From contig NC_057803.1 of the NCBI RefSeq assembly GCF_018294505.1, forward strand, positions 691,375,077 through 691,439,076: 64,000 nucleotides of DNA, read 5' to 3'. A program made the translations under genes and the position numbers. This DNA comes from Triticum aestivum (taxonomy: Eukaryota > Streptophyta > Magnoliopsida > Poales > Poaceae). Positions 45,257-55,962 of this stretch are shown in pieces; the first letter of the stretch is position 1, and each line of letters begins with the position of its first letter. Under the pieces are notes generated by a model that had not been told where the DNA came from, searched no databases, and saw only the letters and a list, made by a program, of their open reading frames with translations.

Positions 45257-47819
45257 CTGTAGAGCCGCTGGGCTGAGCCACGTCACCCATCAGATGCAGG
45301 CAGAACCGTAGCATTCTCCTACCTGTACTCCATATTTGTAAGTGCTAATTACACAGGAAAACCAACAAAAGGACATCTTGGTTAAACCTCCTTATGCCAT
45401 CTTTCTTTTGACATTCTACGAGCACTAACAAACTGAAATCCTCCGGTTTTCCACGGAAAAAGAACTTTCGCTGAACCAAGTATGAACAACAGCAGAGTGT
45501 GATGGGAACCACCCACTGCCCAACTCCTTCAGACCCACTTGATAAGAACTGTGTCTGCAAGAAACAAGACCATAAGATTTCAGAAAGCCATAGGCCAGAA
45601 CAAAAATTGATAACAATGATAAAACAGGTAAAGTTGAAAAGGATTTTGTGCGTGTCCACTTTCCAATAGTGCATGGATAGGTCTGTAACATAGATAGATA
45701 GCCCCAATACTTCGCCATGCAGGCATGCCTAGACAGTTAGATTAGATAGAAATAGACTGCCTCAGCTGGGCACCAACCAACATACCTAGCTTCATGCACA
45801 CATTAATTCACATGCTCACTCCTCACCATGAGATGAATCTGGAACCTTTTTGGTTGCTCTTCTGAACTGAACCTAAGGAAGCAAACACATCAAGGTATAC
45901 GAAAACCTATAACTGTACAATCAAACAGTTTCAGGGGCTTCTATCTACTGGCCAATTCAGAAACAATCAACTAAAAAGCAATCAGAAGTGGCACCAATTC
46001 AGAAGCAATAAACTGAAACAAACATGGCTTCTATCGACTGATTAGCTTTCAAGGGGACACATACCTCTGGTGTAGCCGCCGCAGGAAACATTGGACGGCT
46101 CGAGAGATGTTCTTCTTCCGCCGGCGAACTCGGTGATCTATAAAATAAAAGTGACTGCAATGCTGAATGTTCAAAGTAAGAAGAAATTTAGCATCATATG
46201 CAACAGACTCGTAAGGAATTCTCAGTTTGCCTAATGGCCCCTAATAAGCCATGTTGCTTCCTTTTTTCCATCGAATTTTATGTGAGCAATGTGGTTCGGC
46301 ATTTCATCAAACATGTGGAAGGCAGAGATGATATGCAGTAATCTAGAGGAAAATAGAGCACTTACATCTCATCATGGCTTAGTAGGAAGAGAACACGACT
46401 GATCATGGAGCCGTCGACGTCGAGGGAAGCGACAAACTGGACACACACTCAAAACGCGAATCTGAGGAAGCACGGCGCCCCGGCCCATGCCGTCGAAGAT
46501 GCCTCGCGTCGTCTCCCCAATCCGTCGGGAAGCCTCCTGCCGCCTCGCCCTCCTACGCATCATCTCCGCCCTCCTCCCGTCGCTCGCCGGCGAGACCACC
46601 ACGACGTTGGTCGCTCCCCTCCAGCCGACCACCTCTCCTCCGGCGCGCGCTCGAGCCGGCCGACCGGCGCGGGCACGGAGCGCGGCGGCCTGGGCCTCGG
46701 CGTGGGCGAACCGCACACGGAGGACTTGGACGGTGCGGGGGAGGAGGGCGCGGCAGAGAGGGGGCAGGCCACCGTGCCGGGAGGACGGCACGGCGGTGGA
46801 GGCGGGGAGGCGCGGTCGCTTGATTCAGGGCTGGGGTATTTTCTCGCGAAATACGAAACGTTTTTTTCCACTTTTTTACTGTACTGCAGGTTAATTACTT
46901 AATACCATAGGGTTTTTTCTGAAAAACGTCGCGACGGTGAACCCGAAGAGTCAATCCGTGCTTTATTATTAGGGAGACACTAGCAAAAAAGAGCCCGTGC
47001 GTTGCAAATACCACTCTTCTAACCCAATAATTATGACTCGAGACCACAATATGTCCGTCCTTTATTTCAACGCATGGCGTCCCATCTGTGTTGCTACTTA
47101 TCATCCTCCCCACTCTCGCTGACAGTGATCTTTGTACTCGCAATCACAATACGTTTGAATATTGTCCATCCTAAGATGAGAAATCTACTTTATTCTATTG
47201 GGTGTCCGGCATATATGTTTTCCGCCGTGTGTGTTGGCCCATCTAGTCAGTATGAGTATACATCAAAAAATATATAACCGGATGCAAATCCAACTTCAAG
47301 AAGAAGAAAAATTATGTGCATGTAGATTTGGAGGAGCAAACAAATGCATGTACTGCTACGAGAAAGATCTAACACAATCAAGATCGTTCTTCCGTTGAAA
47401 AAATTAATCGGGATCCCCATGCACCATTGTCCCCTTTTCAACCTTATCATCGTTGTCTCTCTCCCAGGCACTTCATCAGCTGTCCATTCCTTTTCTTCCC
47501 CTTTTCCTGCTCTTGTCATGCCAAGTCCATCCCGACCTCCCCCCCCGGGATGCGCCCGCCGTTCCATATCTAGCCATCTCGTTTTAGGCCCCTCTTTCAT
47601 CTCACCCATTGTTTGTTTATCTCTGAAGTGGCTTGTTGATTGTCTACTTACGGACGTATATAAACTGATGGGATTCGTCGCAAAGTTGCAAGGTGGGACT
47701 ATTAATTAAGGTGCATGTAATTTTTTTAGAGGCGCACTCACATGCCTTCCGGCCCACAAGAGAAATTTTGTGTTGCCCAGTAGGGATGGCGTACGTGTGT
47801 TTTTACGTGCTCAACCTCG

Positions 47820-48293
47820 TGACCCGAGTTTCTCAAAAAAAAAAGAAAAATCTCACGACCGAGCAAACCATGTAGCAGTTTCAAGAAAAGTTCGTGCATT
47901 TTTCTTAGACAAAGAATACATGCGTGCCTGCTTTTAGTTAGTATGTATAACGCTGAAACCCAACAGCCATACTGGTAGAAACAGTTGAATACAACCCCCT
48001 CTTCCAGGGATCAAATCCCAGGTTCGCATCTTTTTTTATTATTATTAATCCAAATGCCCACACAAAGCCGCATGGGCCAGGTCGACCGAGTTTCTCAAGA
48101 AATAAAAAGAACCTCGCGACCGAGCAGTTTCAGGAAGGTTTGTGCGCTTTTTTTAGAAGACTTTGTGCGTCGCTGCTTCAACTTCGTACTTATCTGCCGA
48201 ATCCTGTATCTATCATAAGCACCACTCTAGCTCGACTGGTAGAAGCACTTGAAACAAACCCCTTGTTTCACGGATCAAATCCCACATACGCAC
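47820..48293. repeat. Diverged tandem duplication with tRNA-like sequences
   Basis: Two units of roughly 265 bp share 'gtttctca(a/g)', 'cgaccgagca', 'cagtttca(a/g)', 'ggatcaaatcccac/a' and 'aagccgcatgggccagg'. Each contains a stretch (47951-48030 and 48220-48292) with a tRNA-like A box (tagctcgactggtagaag in the second) and B box (ggatcaaatccc). This points to a tRNA-derived SINE or tRNA pseudogene. It is too degenerate to be a working tRNA. Confidence 0.5.
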
Positions 48294-48294
48294 T

Positions 48295-49361
48295 GTTTTT
48301 GTTTATTTTATTTTATTATTAATACAAAACGTCCACACATAGCCGCATGGGCCAGGAGTTCCGATGGGCCGCACTTTGTTTGAAGCGCACATAAACGAAA
48401 TTGTCCTCTACAGGTAATTTTAGTACCACCTCGGATACGCACAGTGGAAAAAAAACTGATAGACAAAATTCACGGGAAGTGTAAATTCATGGGAGAAAGC
48501 GTATTGTGACGGTGAACACACAGAGACAATCCGTGCTTTATTACGCATGTTTTTGTTTATTTTATTTTATTATTAATACAAAACGTCCACACATAGCCGC
48601 ATGGGCCAGGAGTTCCGATGGACCGCACTTTGTTTGAAGCGCACATAAACGAAATTGTCCTCTACAGGTAATTTTAGTACCACCTCGGATACGCACAGTG
48701 GAAAAAAAACTGATAGACAAAATTCACGGGAAGTGTAANNNNNNNNNNNNNNNNNNNNNNNNNNNNNNNNNNNNNNNNNNNNNNNNNNNNNNNNNNNNNN
48801 NNNNNNNNNNNNNNNNNNNNNNNNNNNNNNNNNNNNNNNNNNNNNNNNNNNNNNNNNNNNNNNNNNNNNNNNNNNNNNNNNNNNNNNNNNNNNNNNNNNN
48901 NNNNNNNNNNNNNNNNNNNNNNNNNNNNNNNNNNNNNNNNNNNNNNNNNNNNNNNNNNNNNNNNNNNNNNNNNNNNNNNNNNNNNNNNNNNNNNNNNNNN
49001 NNNNNNNNNNNNNNNNNNNNNNNNNNNNNNNNNNNNNNNNNNNNNTCATGGGAGAAAGCGTATTGTGACGGTGAACACACAGAGACAATCCGTGCTTTAT
49101 TACGCATGTTTTTGTTTATTTTATTTTATTATTAATACAAAACGTCCACACATAGCCGCATGGGCCAGGAGTTCCGATGGACCGCACTTTGTTTGAAGCG
49201 CACATAAACGAAATTGTCCTCTACAGGTAATTTTAGTACCACCTCGGATACGCACAGTGGAAAAAAACTGATAGACAAAATTCACGGGAAGTGTAAATTC
49301 ATGGGAGAAAGCGTATTGTGACGGTGAACCCACAGAGACAATCCGTGCTTTATTATTGCTA
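48295..49361. repeat. 254-bp tandem repeat containing a Helitron 5' end
   Basis: The unit begins gtttttgtttattttatttt and ends in the Helitron 5' block 'gacggtgaacacacagagac' and gctttatta. Copies start at 48295, 48549 and 49108. The first spacing is 254 bp; the third copy follows a 307-N gap, so the total would be about two units plus rounding. The unit also contains 'ttagtaccacctcggatacg', the mark of one 5'-end subtype. Confidence 0.85.
48739..49045. other. Assembly gap (307 N) inside tandem repeat
   Basis: The gap interrupts a 254-bp tandem array. The bases on either side (gtgtaa and tcatgggag) are neighbouring bases of the unit, so whole units are probably missing. Confidence 0.99.
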
Positions 49362-51530
49362 CGGGTTGGACGGGCAGTGGTTGTGGAGAGAGGGGTGCAT
49401 GATTGAGTGCATTTTTTTCTTGAATTTAAAGAGCATTCTTCAAGAGTTTAGTACTAATTCAAAGATTTTTTTAAGTAAGAGCACGCATGATGTTTTTAGT
49501 CTGATTTTAATATGAAGTCTCAATTCACGGTTAGCTGTAGTTAGCTCTATTCTAGCTTTCTTTTGTTCTGCTTGCATATTTGTGTATTTCTGCCTTTTCC
49601 ATGCACACTTTTTGATCTTCTATGTTGGTTTCATGTTTGCATATTTCTTCCTTCCTTGTGTTTTTCTTTTTTGCAATTGGGGTGAATATTTAATTATTTT
49701 TTAGTTGATAGGCTTCACGAAGCCTTTTCAGTGTTTCCTAATTTTCTTCATTGGTCATTCGTGCATACCGCTCTCTATCTCTTTTCCTTCTTTTTTTCCT
49801 TAGTATCCATGACTCGAGACTGCCATCAAAATTGCTTGCCTGCATGTATACCTTAAATAGAGCATATGTAGCTACTTATTAATAAATTTAATTCCGCTGG
49901 ACATAAGTATATATGTTGTTTGCATGCTAGAGTATCATACTTTTCTTTGAGGTAATTTAGAAAGTGAAAACATGATATTAAAGTATGAGCAATGCTATAT
50001 ACATCATGTTTTTTGTCCGACAGAGTTTAGTACGACGTTGTAGATTGGTTTGTAGATGCCATGTTCCCCGTATCACCTTCAAGATGACCATTTTCAGAGA
50101 CATCAAACATGGCATCTTGTTCCTCATTCGGAACAACATTATTGAGAACAACTAAAGACTTTGTGGCCATGACATGTAAATGCCTATGTTTTAACGTCGA
50201 TGATTTATTTTGCACACTATAAATCGGGATAAGCAGCTCCAGAAGATAATTTACTTATTTAGTGGTTGAACCCCAACTCGGTGCACTCACGGCGCATCCA
50301 TGCAAGCATATTTTGTAATTTTTTCATTTTTGTTCAGAGCTCCTCGAATGTTATTTGACCACAAAACTTTGTAAGTGCCCATAACATTTGTTGATGACCA
50401 CTCCCACAAAGTTTCAATTTTTTTTAAAATGATTTGCTATATTTTTTTGCATGGATGCACCGTGGTTACACCGAGTTGGGGTGTATAAAAAACACTCTCT
50501 TATTTCATTGGGCGTCGAGACATATATGTTTCCACCATGTGTCCTGATCTATATAGTTACTATGAGTACATCAAAAGCATCCTAAAAAACTAATTTGATT
50601 TTGTTTTCAAGCGGCTGTTTCCAGGCGTCAAGTGCGAACGACGCGTGTCCTCTGGCACGACGGTTGCTGTTGCGAGGTTGCCGTGACGGCGGCCCTGATG
50701 ATGCTCCGACGGGCGGACTCTACTGAGTATGCTGCGTACCAGCCGGCTGCATGCGTCACATTCTGTTCCTTTTCCGTTGTAAGATTACTACTTCAAAGTT
50801 CCTCTTCAGCCACAATCTTCCACCTGCACCTCTGCTTTCTTTCTTCAGTGAAGATGGCTCTATTCCCAGATTTTCCATCTTAAGTCAATTGTAAATGACG
50901 ACGGTGCAGTTTGTGCTAATCCCAATTTTCCATCGGAGTCGGTTGTGCCCGCCAGGCTCTTCTTCCCGACATGAGCTGCTGCTGGCATGCTGCCGAGGTG
51001 GGTGGATATGCCCTCGCTATCTTTATTTTCATCTGGAAGATGTCTCTCCTATTGGTCCATGTACGCCGGAGGCTGCTTGCAAATTTGAATTCAATGGCGT
51101 ATATAAATTGGTATGATGGTACATAACAAAGCGAGGTGGTACTATTTGATGACAGTTTGAATCAGTTTTTGTACGCAATAATGGCCTGGCTCGGTTGGAC
51201 ATAGCCATCAAGGATGTAACAGAAGTCGAGGAGAGTTTGATTCCTAGAACCAGTGATTTTTTTTTTGCCTCTCTCTGAATTGCCTGGGCCGGCACTGCAG
51301 CAGGCCGGCTGCCGTGTCTCGTCTGGATTCTACGGGCCGAGAGCAGACGGACGAACAACCGATTAATGATAATATATATACGGGCGTGCATTTATAAATA
51401 GTACCACCTCGGATAGCGAAAATAATATAGATGAAAAAAACAGAAAGCGTATTATGACATAAGAAGAAAGAAAAAAGCGTATTGTGACGGTGGACCCACG
51501 GAGTCAATCCGTACTTTATTATTAGGGAGA
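49355..51530 (-). mobile_element. Helitron H (left end degenerate)
   Basis: The right end is clean: 'gacggtggacccacggagtc' to 'ttattagggaga' at 51530, followed by T as the insertion rule requires. The left end is uncertain; gctacgggttggacgggcag (49357-49376) may be a decayed hairpin. Interior blocks match Helitron G. 50600-50880 is moderately GC-rich, with an 83-codon plus-strand frame I do not recognise. 49380-50480 is AT-rich with no gene seen. Confidence 0.5.
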
Positions 51531-51541
51531 TTAGGGAAAGA

Positions 51542-51786
51542 TATAGAGATGGAAATAGTAGTGTCTGCAAATTAATTAGCAATTTTAGGTGATTGATTTT
51601 TCAAAATTAGAGGGCACCTAAGACTAAGCGAAAACATATTATTTTTAGGAGAAGATACATACAAATCAGCTCAGCGTTGTTTGTACTTCTAGTGTTCTAC
51701 ACCAAACTTAGTTACGTATATGTCCAATTTATATTGTGACATGCATATATCTACCCCATCTACTTATCGGTACAAAGTTCATCTAG
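51542..51786 (+). repeat. Second copy of the 245-bp block at 4029-4273
   Basis: Same length and orientation as the first copy. It starts 11 bp after the end of Helitron H, so this Helitron end and the block are adjacent at both sites. Confidence 0.85.
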
Positions 51787-53805
51787 TTTCTCATTGACAA
51801 GACGGGGCCTGACTCATAAACTATACTAATTTATAGTAATTTCACTTCTAGCTTGTACAATACTTCATGAAAGAGTATTTGTGCTTCAAACTCGTATATG
51901 TTTTAATATAGGAAACTTAAAAATTTGCACATCAAGCTCCAATGGCAAGGCAATGATTGAAAGCATTCAACTGAAGTTTACGTGTCTACGAGACATCTCT
52001 GCATGGATGAGGATGCCTACCAACTATCTGCCAAATGCATGTGCAACTAAGAAGACACGGGGAGAATATAAAGCATGTGCATGTCCACATTGGGAAACCC
52101 GAGTTAATAAATTTCTTAGCCCATCCCAGTTCAGAGGCATGGGTCACCTTATGATTAGTAGGCTACACTATCTTGATGCTGCAGCGAGAGAGCAATGAAG
52201 GATTTTCCAACTCATTATAGTTACTAGAGAGACCGATGAGTTCATGATCCCGAGGTGAGGAACCTATGAAACAATTAGCCTATTGGTGAGCGGGATTCAA
52301 ACATGGGATTAGGAAGGATCGGGAAATTAACTTGGGAGGTCTAGATTCAAACATTTGCCGACCACCTTGTTCCTAGATGAATTAAAGATGTTGGCACGTA
52401 GAAAGCAGTTGCACATTTGACCGTAACAAGGTCTGAGAGCTACATCAATGATATAATCTTCTGTAGGAATGGTAGCATTCGGCTAGTGCTGCACGTGGGC
52501 TCATCCCACGAAAAGTGGCACCACAAGGCAAATATAGTCTGTTGTGCCTCACATCCATTTCTAGATGAAATCGTGCCTTTGTTTTTTTAGAACAAACAAT
52601 GCCTTTGGCTAGCGAGGACCGCCTGGGAACTCAAGATCATGTCTGGAATGGCGGAAGTAACAAAGTGGCCATAGGTAGGTGCTGTGGGCCAGCCAGGACA
52701 CTGCAATTTATCGCCTGAAAAAAGGTAAATGGAATAACGATTCATTTCCACCATATGATCGGAGGAAAAGACCAGACGATCGTCTAAAAAGATATCACAC
52801 TTGGTCCCTTGCACCCCTTTCCAAAGCCTTCCTGCAGTGCTCCTCGCATGGTCACATAAAGGTCTATTATACCCACTGCAAACACACAACGGCATGCTGC
52901 AATGGCTCTATGATGTGTCTATTTTGTTAACTGCTAGGCGTCTGTTGCAAATGTTGTGTTGATGCTACAAGCATTGGATTCCACGCAACGGTTGGACAGC
53001 TTAGTGCGTCTCTAACCGAACGCCTAGCTGGACTCTCAGTAACTTCCCTAACATTGAGATGTTAAATCCCAAAAGATTCCTTTTTGGCTTAAAAATGAGA
53101 GAGCCACACGACTCCTCCCCCAAATTCCACGCCGGAAAAAATAGCAGAACCGTGCACGCTGGCTGATTGAACTTCCGCCTCTAAAATCTTACCAACACCT
53201 CACACAATCCATATCTCTCTGTTGCCGCGCAATAGAATCCACCCTAAAATCACCACCAAATCCGATTTGCCACGACCTCCGGCAGAAGGTGTTGTCCACG
53301 CTCGATTCACCATTGTTGTTGTCCGGCTTGCCTACGCCGTTCGATCCGTCAATCTCGTTGTCATGGTGAGGCTGCTCCCGCAAACACTGATATGCCTACT
53401 CATGCCAACACCTCAGGCCGGTTGTTGTGCGCGAAGTTGTCGACGAGATGAAGGAGGTGGAGAAGGAGCAACCCTACGCAGGCACTAAATCGTTGGAAGG
53501 GGGGCGAGGAGGGAGATGAAGTGTTTACAGTTTGCTGCAGATCAGATTTGCAGGGCGAACTCTTGCGTTGCAGATCAGACCCGTATATGAAACTGTAAAA
53601 TTTGAAAAAAAACATTCATGGAGAAACTTGCAACGACATTCATCATACATAGTTGATCATCATACTCCATCATAGATAGTTGTTCATCATACTACATCAG
53701 AGTACTACACAGGGGTGGGATCCGCGGGCCGTGCAGCGTACCAAGCATAGGCTACCAAAGTCGACGGGTGTGGCGACGACGACACTGCGGAGGAGTCGGA
53801 GGAGC
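51787..53805. other. Unassigned sequence between Helitron array and broken gene
   Basis: A 105-codon plus-strand frame (51881-52198) with six cysteines has no motif I recognise. 52200-53150 has no clear frame or repeat. 53220-53500 has an 88-codon plus-strand frame that looks non-conserved. 53640-53720 contains short repeats of 'gttgatcatcatactccatc'-like phrases, which would be the 3' flank of the minus-strand gene. Confidence 0.35.
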
Positions 53806-55831
53806 TCAGTCCTCGTCGGAGTCGAGGTCGATCCAGACCTTGGCCTTGTCGGCCTTCATGACGCGCAAGTCCGCCTCCTTGGACGCGTGCGCCTGCGACG
53901 CCGTGACGCCCTGCTCGAGGAAGATCTCCTCGATCTCGAGCTCATGGCGGCGGCACGCGTCGGCCTCCTCCTCCTTCCTCGGCGAGCGCTCCATGATGAC
54001 GTGCCCGAGGTGGACCTCCTGCCCCGGTGGGAGGTAGTCTTCGGGGCCTATGACGCCTCGACGCGACGGGTCTGCGTCGGCCTCGAGCTTGACGGCGAGC
54101 GGCCCGAGATCCTCCGACTCTCTCTTGACCAGAGTGAGCCGCGAGCTTGAGGTGCATGCGAACGAGCTCCAAGGGGCAGAGGAGCCGGAGGAGGTGCGGC
54201 GGCGGACCGCGAGCTCGCGCTCGTACTCATCGAGCTCGCGGCGTTTGAACGCCGGCGGCGGCTGGCTCCCATACTTGAGCCACTTGAGAAAAAGGGTTTC
54301 CCCCCGCTTTATAGATAAAACACCATCACCAACACATGAGAGTAAGATACAAACGCACTCCACCACCACACTCAACGCACGCACCCAAGGCGAGATACAA
54401 AGGTGCCGAGCACCGAACACATCACCCCAACGACGACTAAGCACCCTAATGATAAGTCGATAACCACCATGATCATAGACCGGAATCCTTGTAGTATGAA
54501 GATGAGCAATCAACCGAGGAGCGATGAGCCGGACACGACCAAAGCGGGGACTCCAAGACGACGCCCTCAAGAAGGATACGACCGTAGAAAGCCGTCATCG
54601 TTTGACCCGGAGTGAGGCGTAGGAGGTGGTGGGAGCACCACGACGAAGCCTGCAGGAAGGGGAACGGCGTCCGCAGACGCCGCCTCCGTCGGCCAGTACC
54701 AGGACTAGTCAAGTGGTGAACCCCGGTGCTCCAACCTCTCCGTCGCAACCCTGCTCCGCCAACCACCCGCAGCCATGCCGCCCAAGCGACCGTGGCTGCC
54801 CGCCCGCACCCGAGCCGCGCGGTCAGCCCACGACCAACGCGCCTCCTGCCGCCAGAGCCGCCGCTCTGCCTCCAGACCGCCCTAATGATCACCAAAGGCC
54901 GAGACTTTGAGCAAATCCGCACCCAAACTGCCTCCGAGACCGCCGGCCAACCACCTCCACCTCGAGCAACGCCGGAATCGAGAACACATGAGGATGGGGA
55001 AGGGGGAGGGGGAGGAATGGCCCACGGCCACGACTGGCAACCACTTGGGCCGGCGATGGGCAGCTCCGCAACGGAGCTCCTGTCCTTCCAACCAGCTCCC
55101 CGCCCCGAAACCACCGGTTTCGCCCCACCCTGCCATAGGTCCGGCCCCGCGCGAGACCATCGCAGCGGCCCGTGGCCGGAGCAGAGGAAGCAGAGCGCTC
55201 TCCGCCACGTCCATGGATGACCACCGGAGGGATCTCCCGTGCCGTACGATGTCGACCAGTCGCAAGGGGCCGACCGGGCAGCGGCGCACACATCCACCAG
55301 CTGCCGCGCCGCCCCCCGCCCACGAGCCATGGCAGGAGAGGTCGCCCGCGACCCGCGGCTCCGGAGGCGGATCTGGGCGCACCGCCGGATGCAGCCGCCG
55401 CCACCACCGACCTTCAGCCCGCACCACCTCCGCACTGCCCGTCGCATCGCCGTCACTCCCCGTCGCCAGCCCACGCCGGAGCACCGTCGAGCTGCTGCGC
55501 CCAGCGCCAAGCGCCGCATCCGGGCTGAGGCATCCGGCCCGCGCTGTACCCCTCGAGCGGGGAGACAAGAGAGCCCCGCCGCCGCCTGCGACGGGCGGGC
55601 TTTGCCCGCTTGCGCCATCGGGCGGCGGCGAGGGAGGAGGGAGTGGGGGAGGGAGCGACCGGCGGCGGCGCTAGGGTTAGGCCCCCCGGATGCCCACGGG
55701 AGCGTCGCGGGAGGAAGGAGCGTCACCGATTTTATTTCTTTTTCATACTTGAGCCACTTCCGTGACCCCGCTTGCATGCGGCGGCGGTGGCGACGCTCCG
55801 CGTTATCCCCACCACTTTCGTAGCCGTTCAT
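53806..55831 (-). pseudogene. Uncharacterised charged protein gene split by a retroposon
   Basis: The minus-strand frame starts ATG at 55831 (MNGYESGGDNAERR) and reaches KWLKY at the insertion. It resumes at KWLKYGSQPPPAFKRRELDE and runs to a stop at 53806-53808, ending DKAKVWIDLDSDED. Counting the 16-bp duplication once, the two parts (88 and 464 nt) join in frame to 184 codons including stop. The product would be hydrophilic, with Arg/Glu-rich helices, a segment LEIEEIFLEQGVTASQA and an acidic C-terminus. No domain recognised; I recall similar charged proteins in Triticeae transposon-rich DNA, but this is only an impression. With the 1.46-kb insert the frame continues into foreign sequence, so the gene is disrupted. 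A TATA-like box lies 124 bp before the ATG. Confidence 0.6.
54286..55743 (-). mobile_element. LINE-derived retroposon lacking RT, 16-bp TSD
   Basis: The 16-mer catacttgagccactt is duplicated at 54270-54285 and 55744-55759. The 1458 bp between read best on the minus strand: a GC-rich start with cctaaccctagcgccgccgc, then a 3' part ending 'ataaagcggggggaaaccc' and tttttctc. This resembles 5' and 3' untranslated parts of grass LINEs joined without the reverse transcriptase frame. The long open frames in it, on both strands, are shadows of GC richness. There is no plain poly-A tail. Confidence 0.75.
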
Positions 55832-55954
55832 GGCTCGGGAAGGGTCGCTATGGTTTTTTTAGGCTCACCGGCGGCAAGAAATTGGGGCGGAGGGGGAGGG
55901 GAATCGTGGCGGCGGAGGCGGATAGGGTTTGACCCGTATCCGAGCGGTGAAACC

Positions 55955-55962
55955 ACATAAAT
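55955..55962 (-). promoter_or_regulatory. Possible TATA box of the split gene
   Basis: TATTTATG on the minus strand, 124 bp upstream of the ATG at 55831, in an otherwise GC-rich context. A transcription start about 30 bp downstream would leave a 5' leader of roughly 90 nt. No further elements are assigned. Confidence 0.35.

Larger units (their letters stand above)
43795..46977 (-). mobile_element. Helitron F carrying MCD exons
   Basis: A then CTAG (43795-43798) starts 2 bp after Helitron E ends. The hairpin is 'gcccgtgcgttgcaccgggc'. The right end is 'cgcgacggtgaacccgaaga' to 'ttattagggaga' at 46977. Its left part matches Helitron C. Cargo: MCD exons (44707-45256), a Stowaway MITE, and a GC-rich stretch (46400-46850) open on both strands that may be a captured first exon. 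45300-46370 holds possible exon pieces near 45440-45700 and 46080-46140 that I do not recognise. Confidence 0.75.
46980..49354 (-). mobile_element. Helitron G with tandemly repeated 5' end
   Basis: CTAG at 46980-46983 starts 2 bp after Helitron F, then 'caaaaaagagcccgtgcgtt' and gcaaata; the second arm of the hairpin is lost. The right end block 'gacggtgaacccacagagac' to 'gctttattatt' is at 49320-49354, and the same block recurs in the tandem array before it. 47168-47290 and 47650-47705 match Helitron H (about 50500-50610 and 51090-51150). No gene recognised in 47010-47820. Confidence 0.6.

Noticed and set aside
47951..48292. Functional tRNA gene
   Set aside because: A and B boxes are visible, but the acceptor and anticodon stems do not pair convincingly. 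Kept only as a tRNA-like repeat.
54473..55831. 452-codon minus-strand frame and its plus-strand counterparts
   Set aside because: Only the first about 30 codons belong to a plausible gene. The rest runs through the LINE-derived insert bounded by a 16-bp target duplication.
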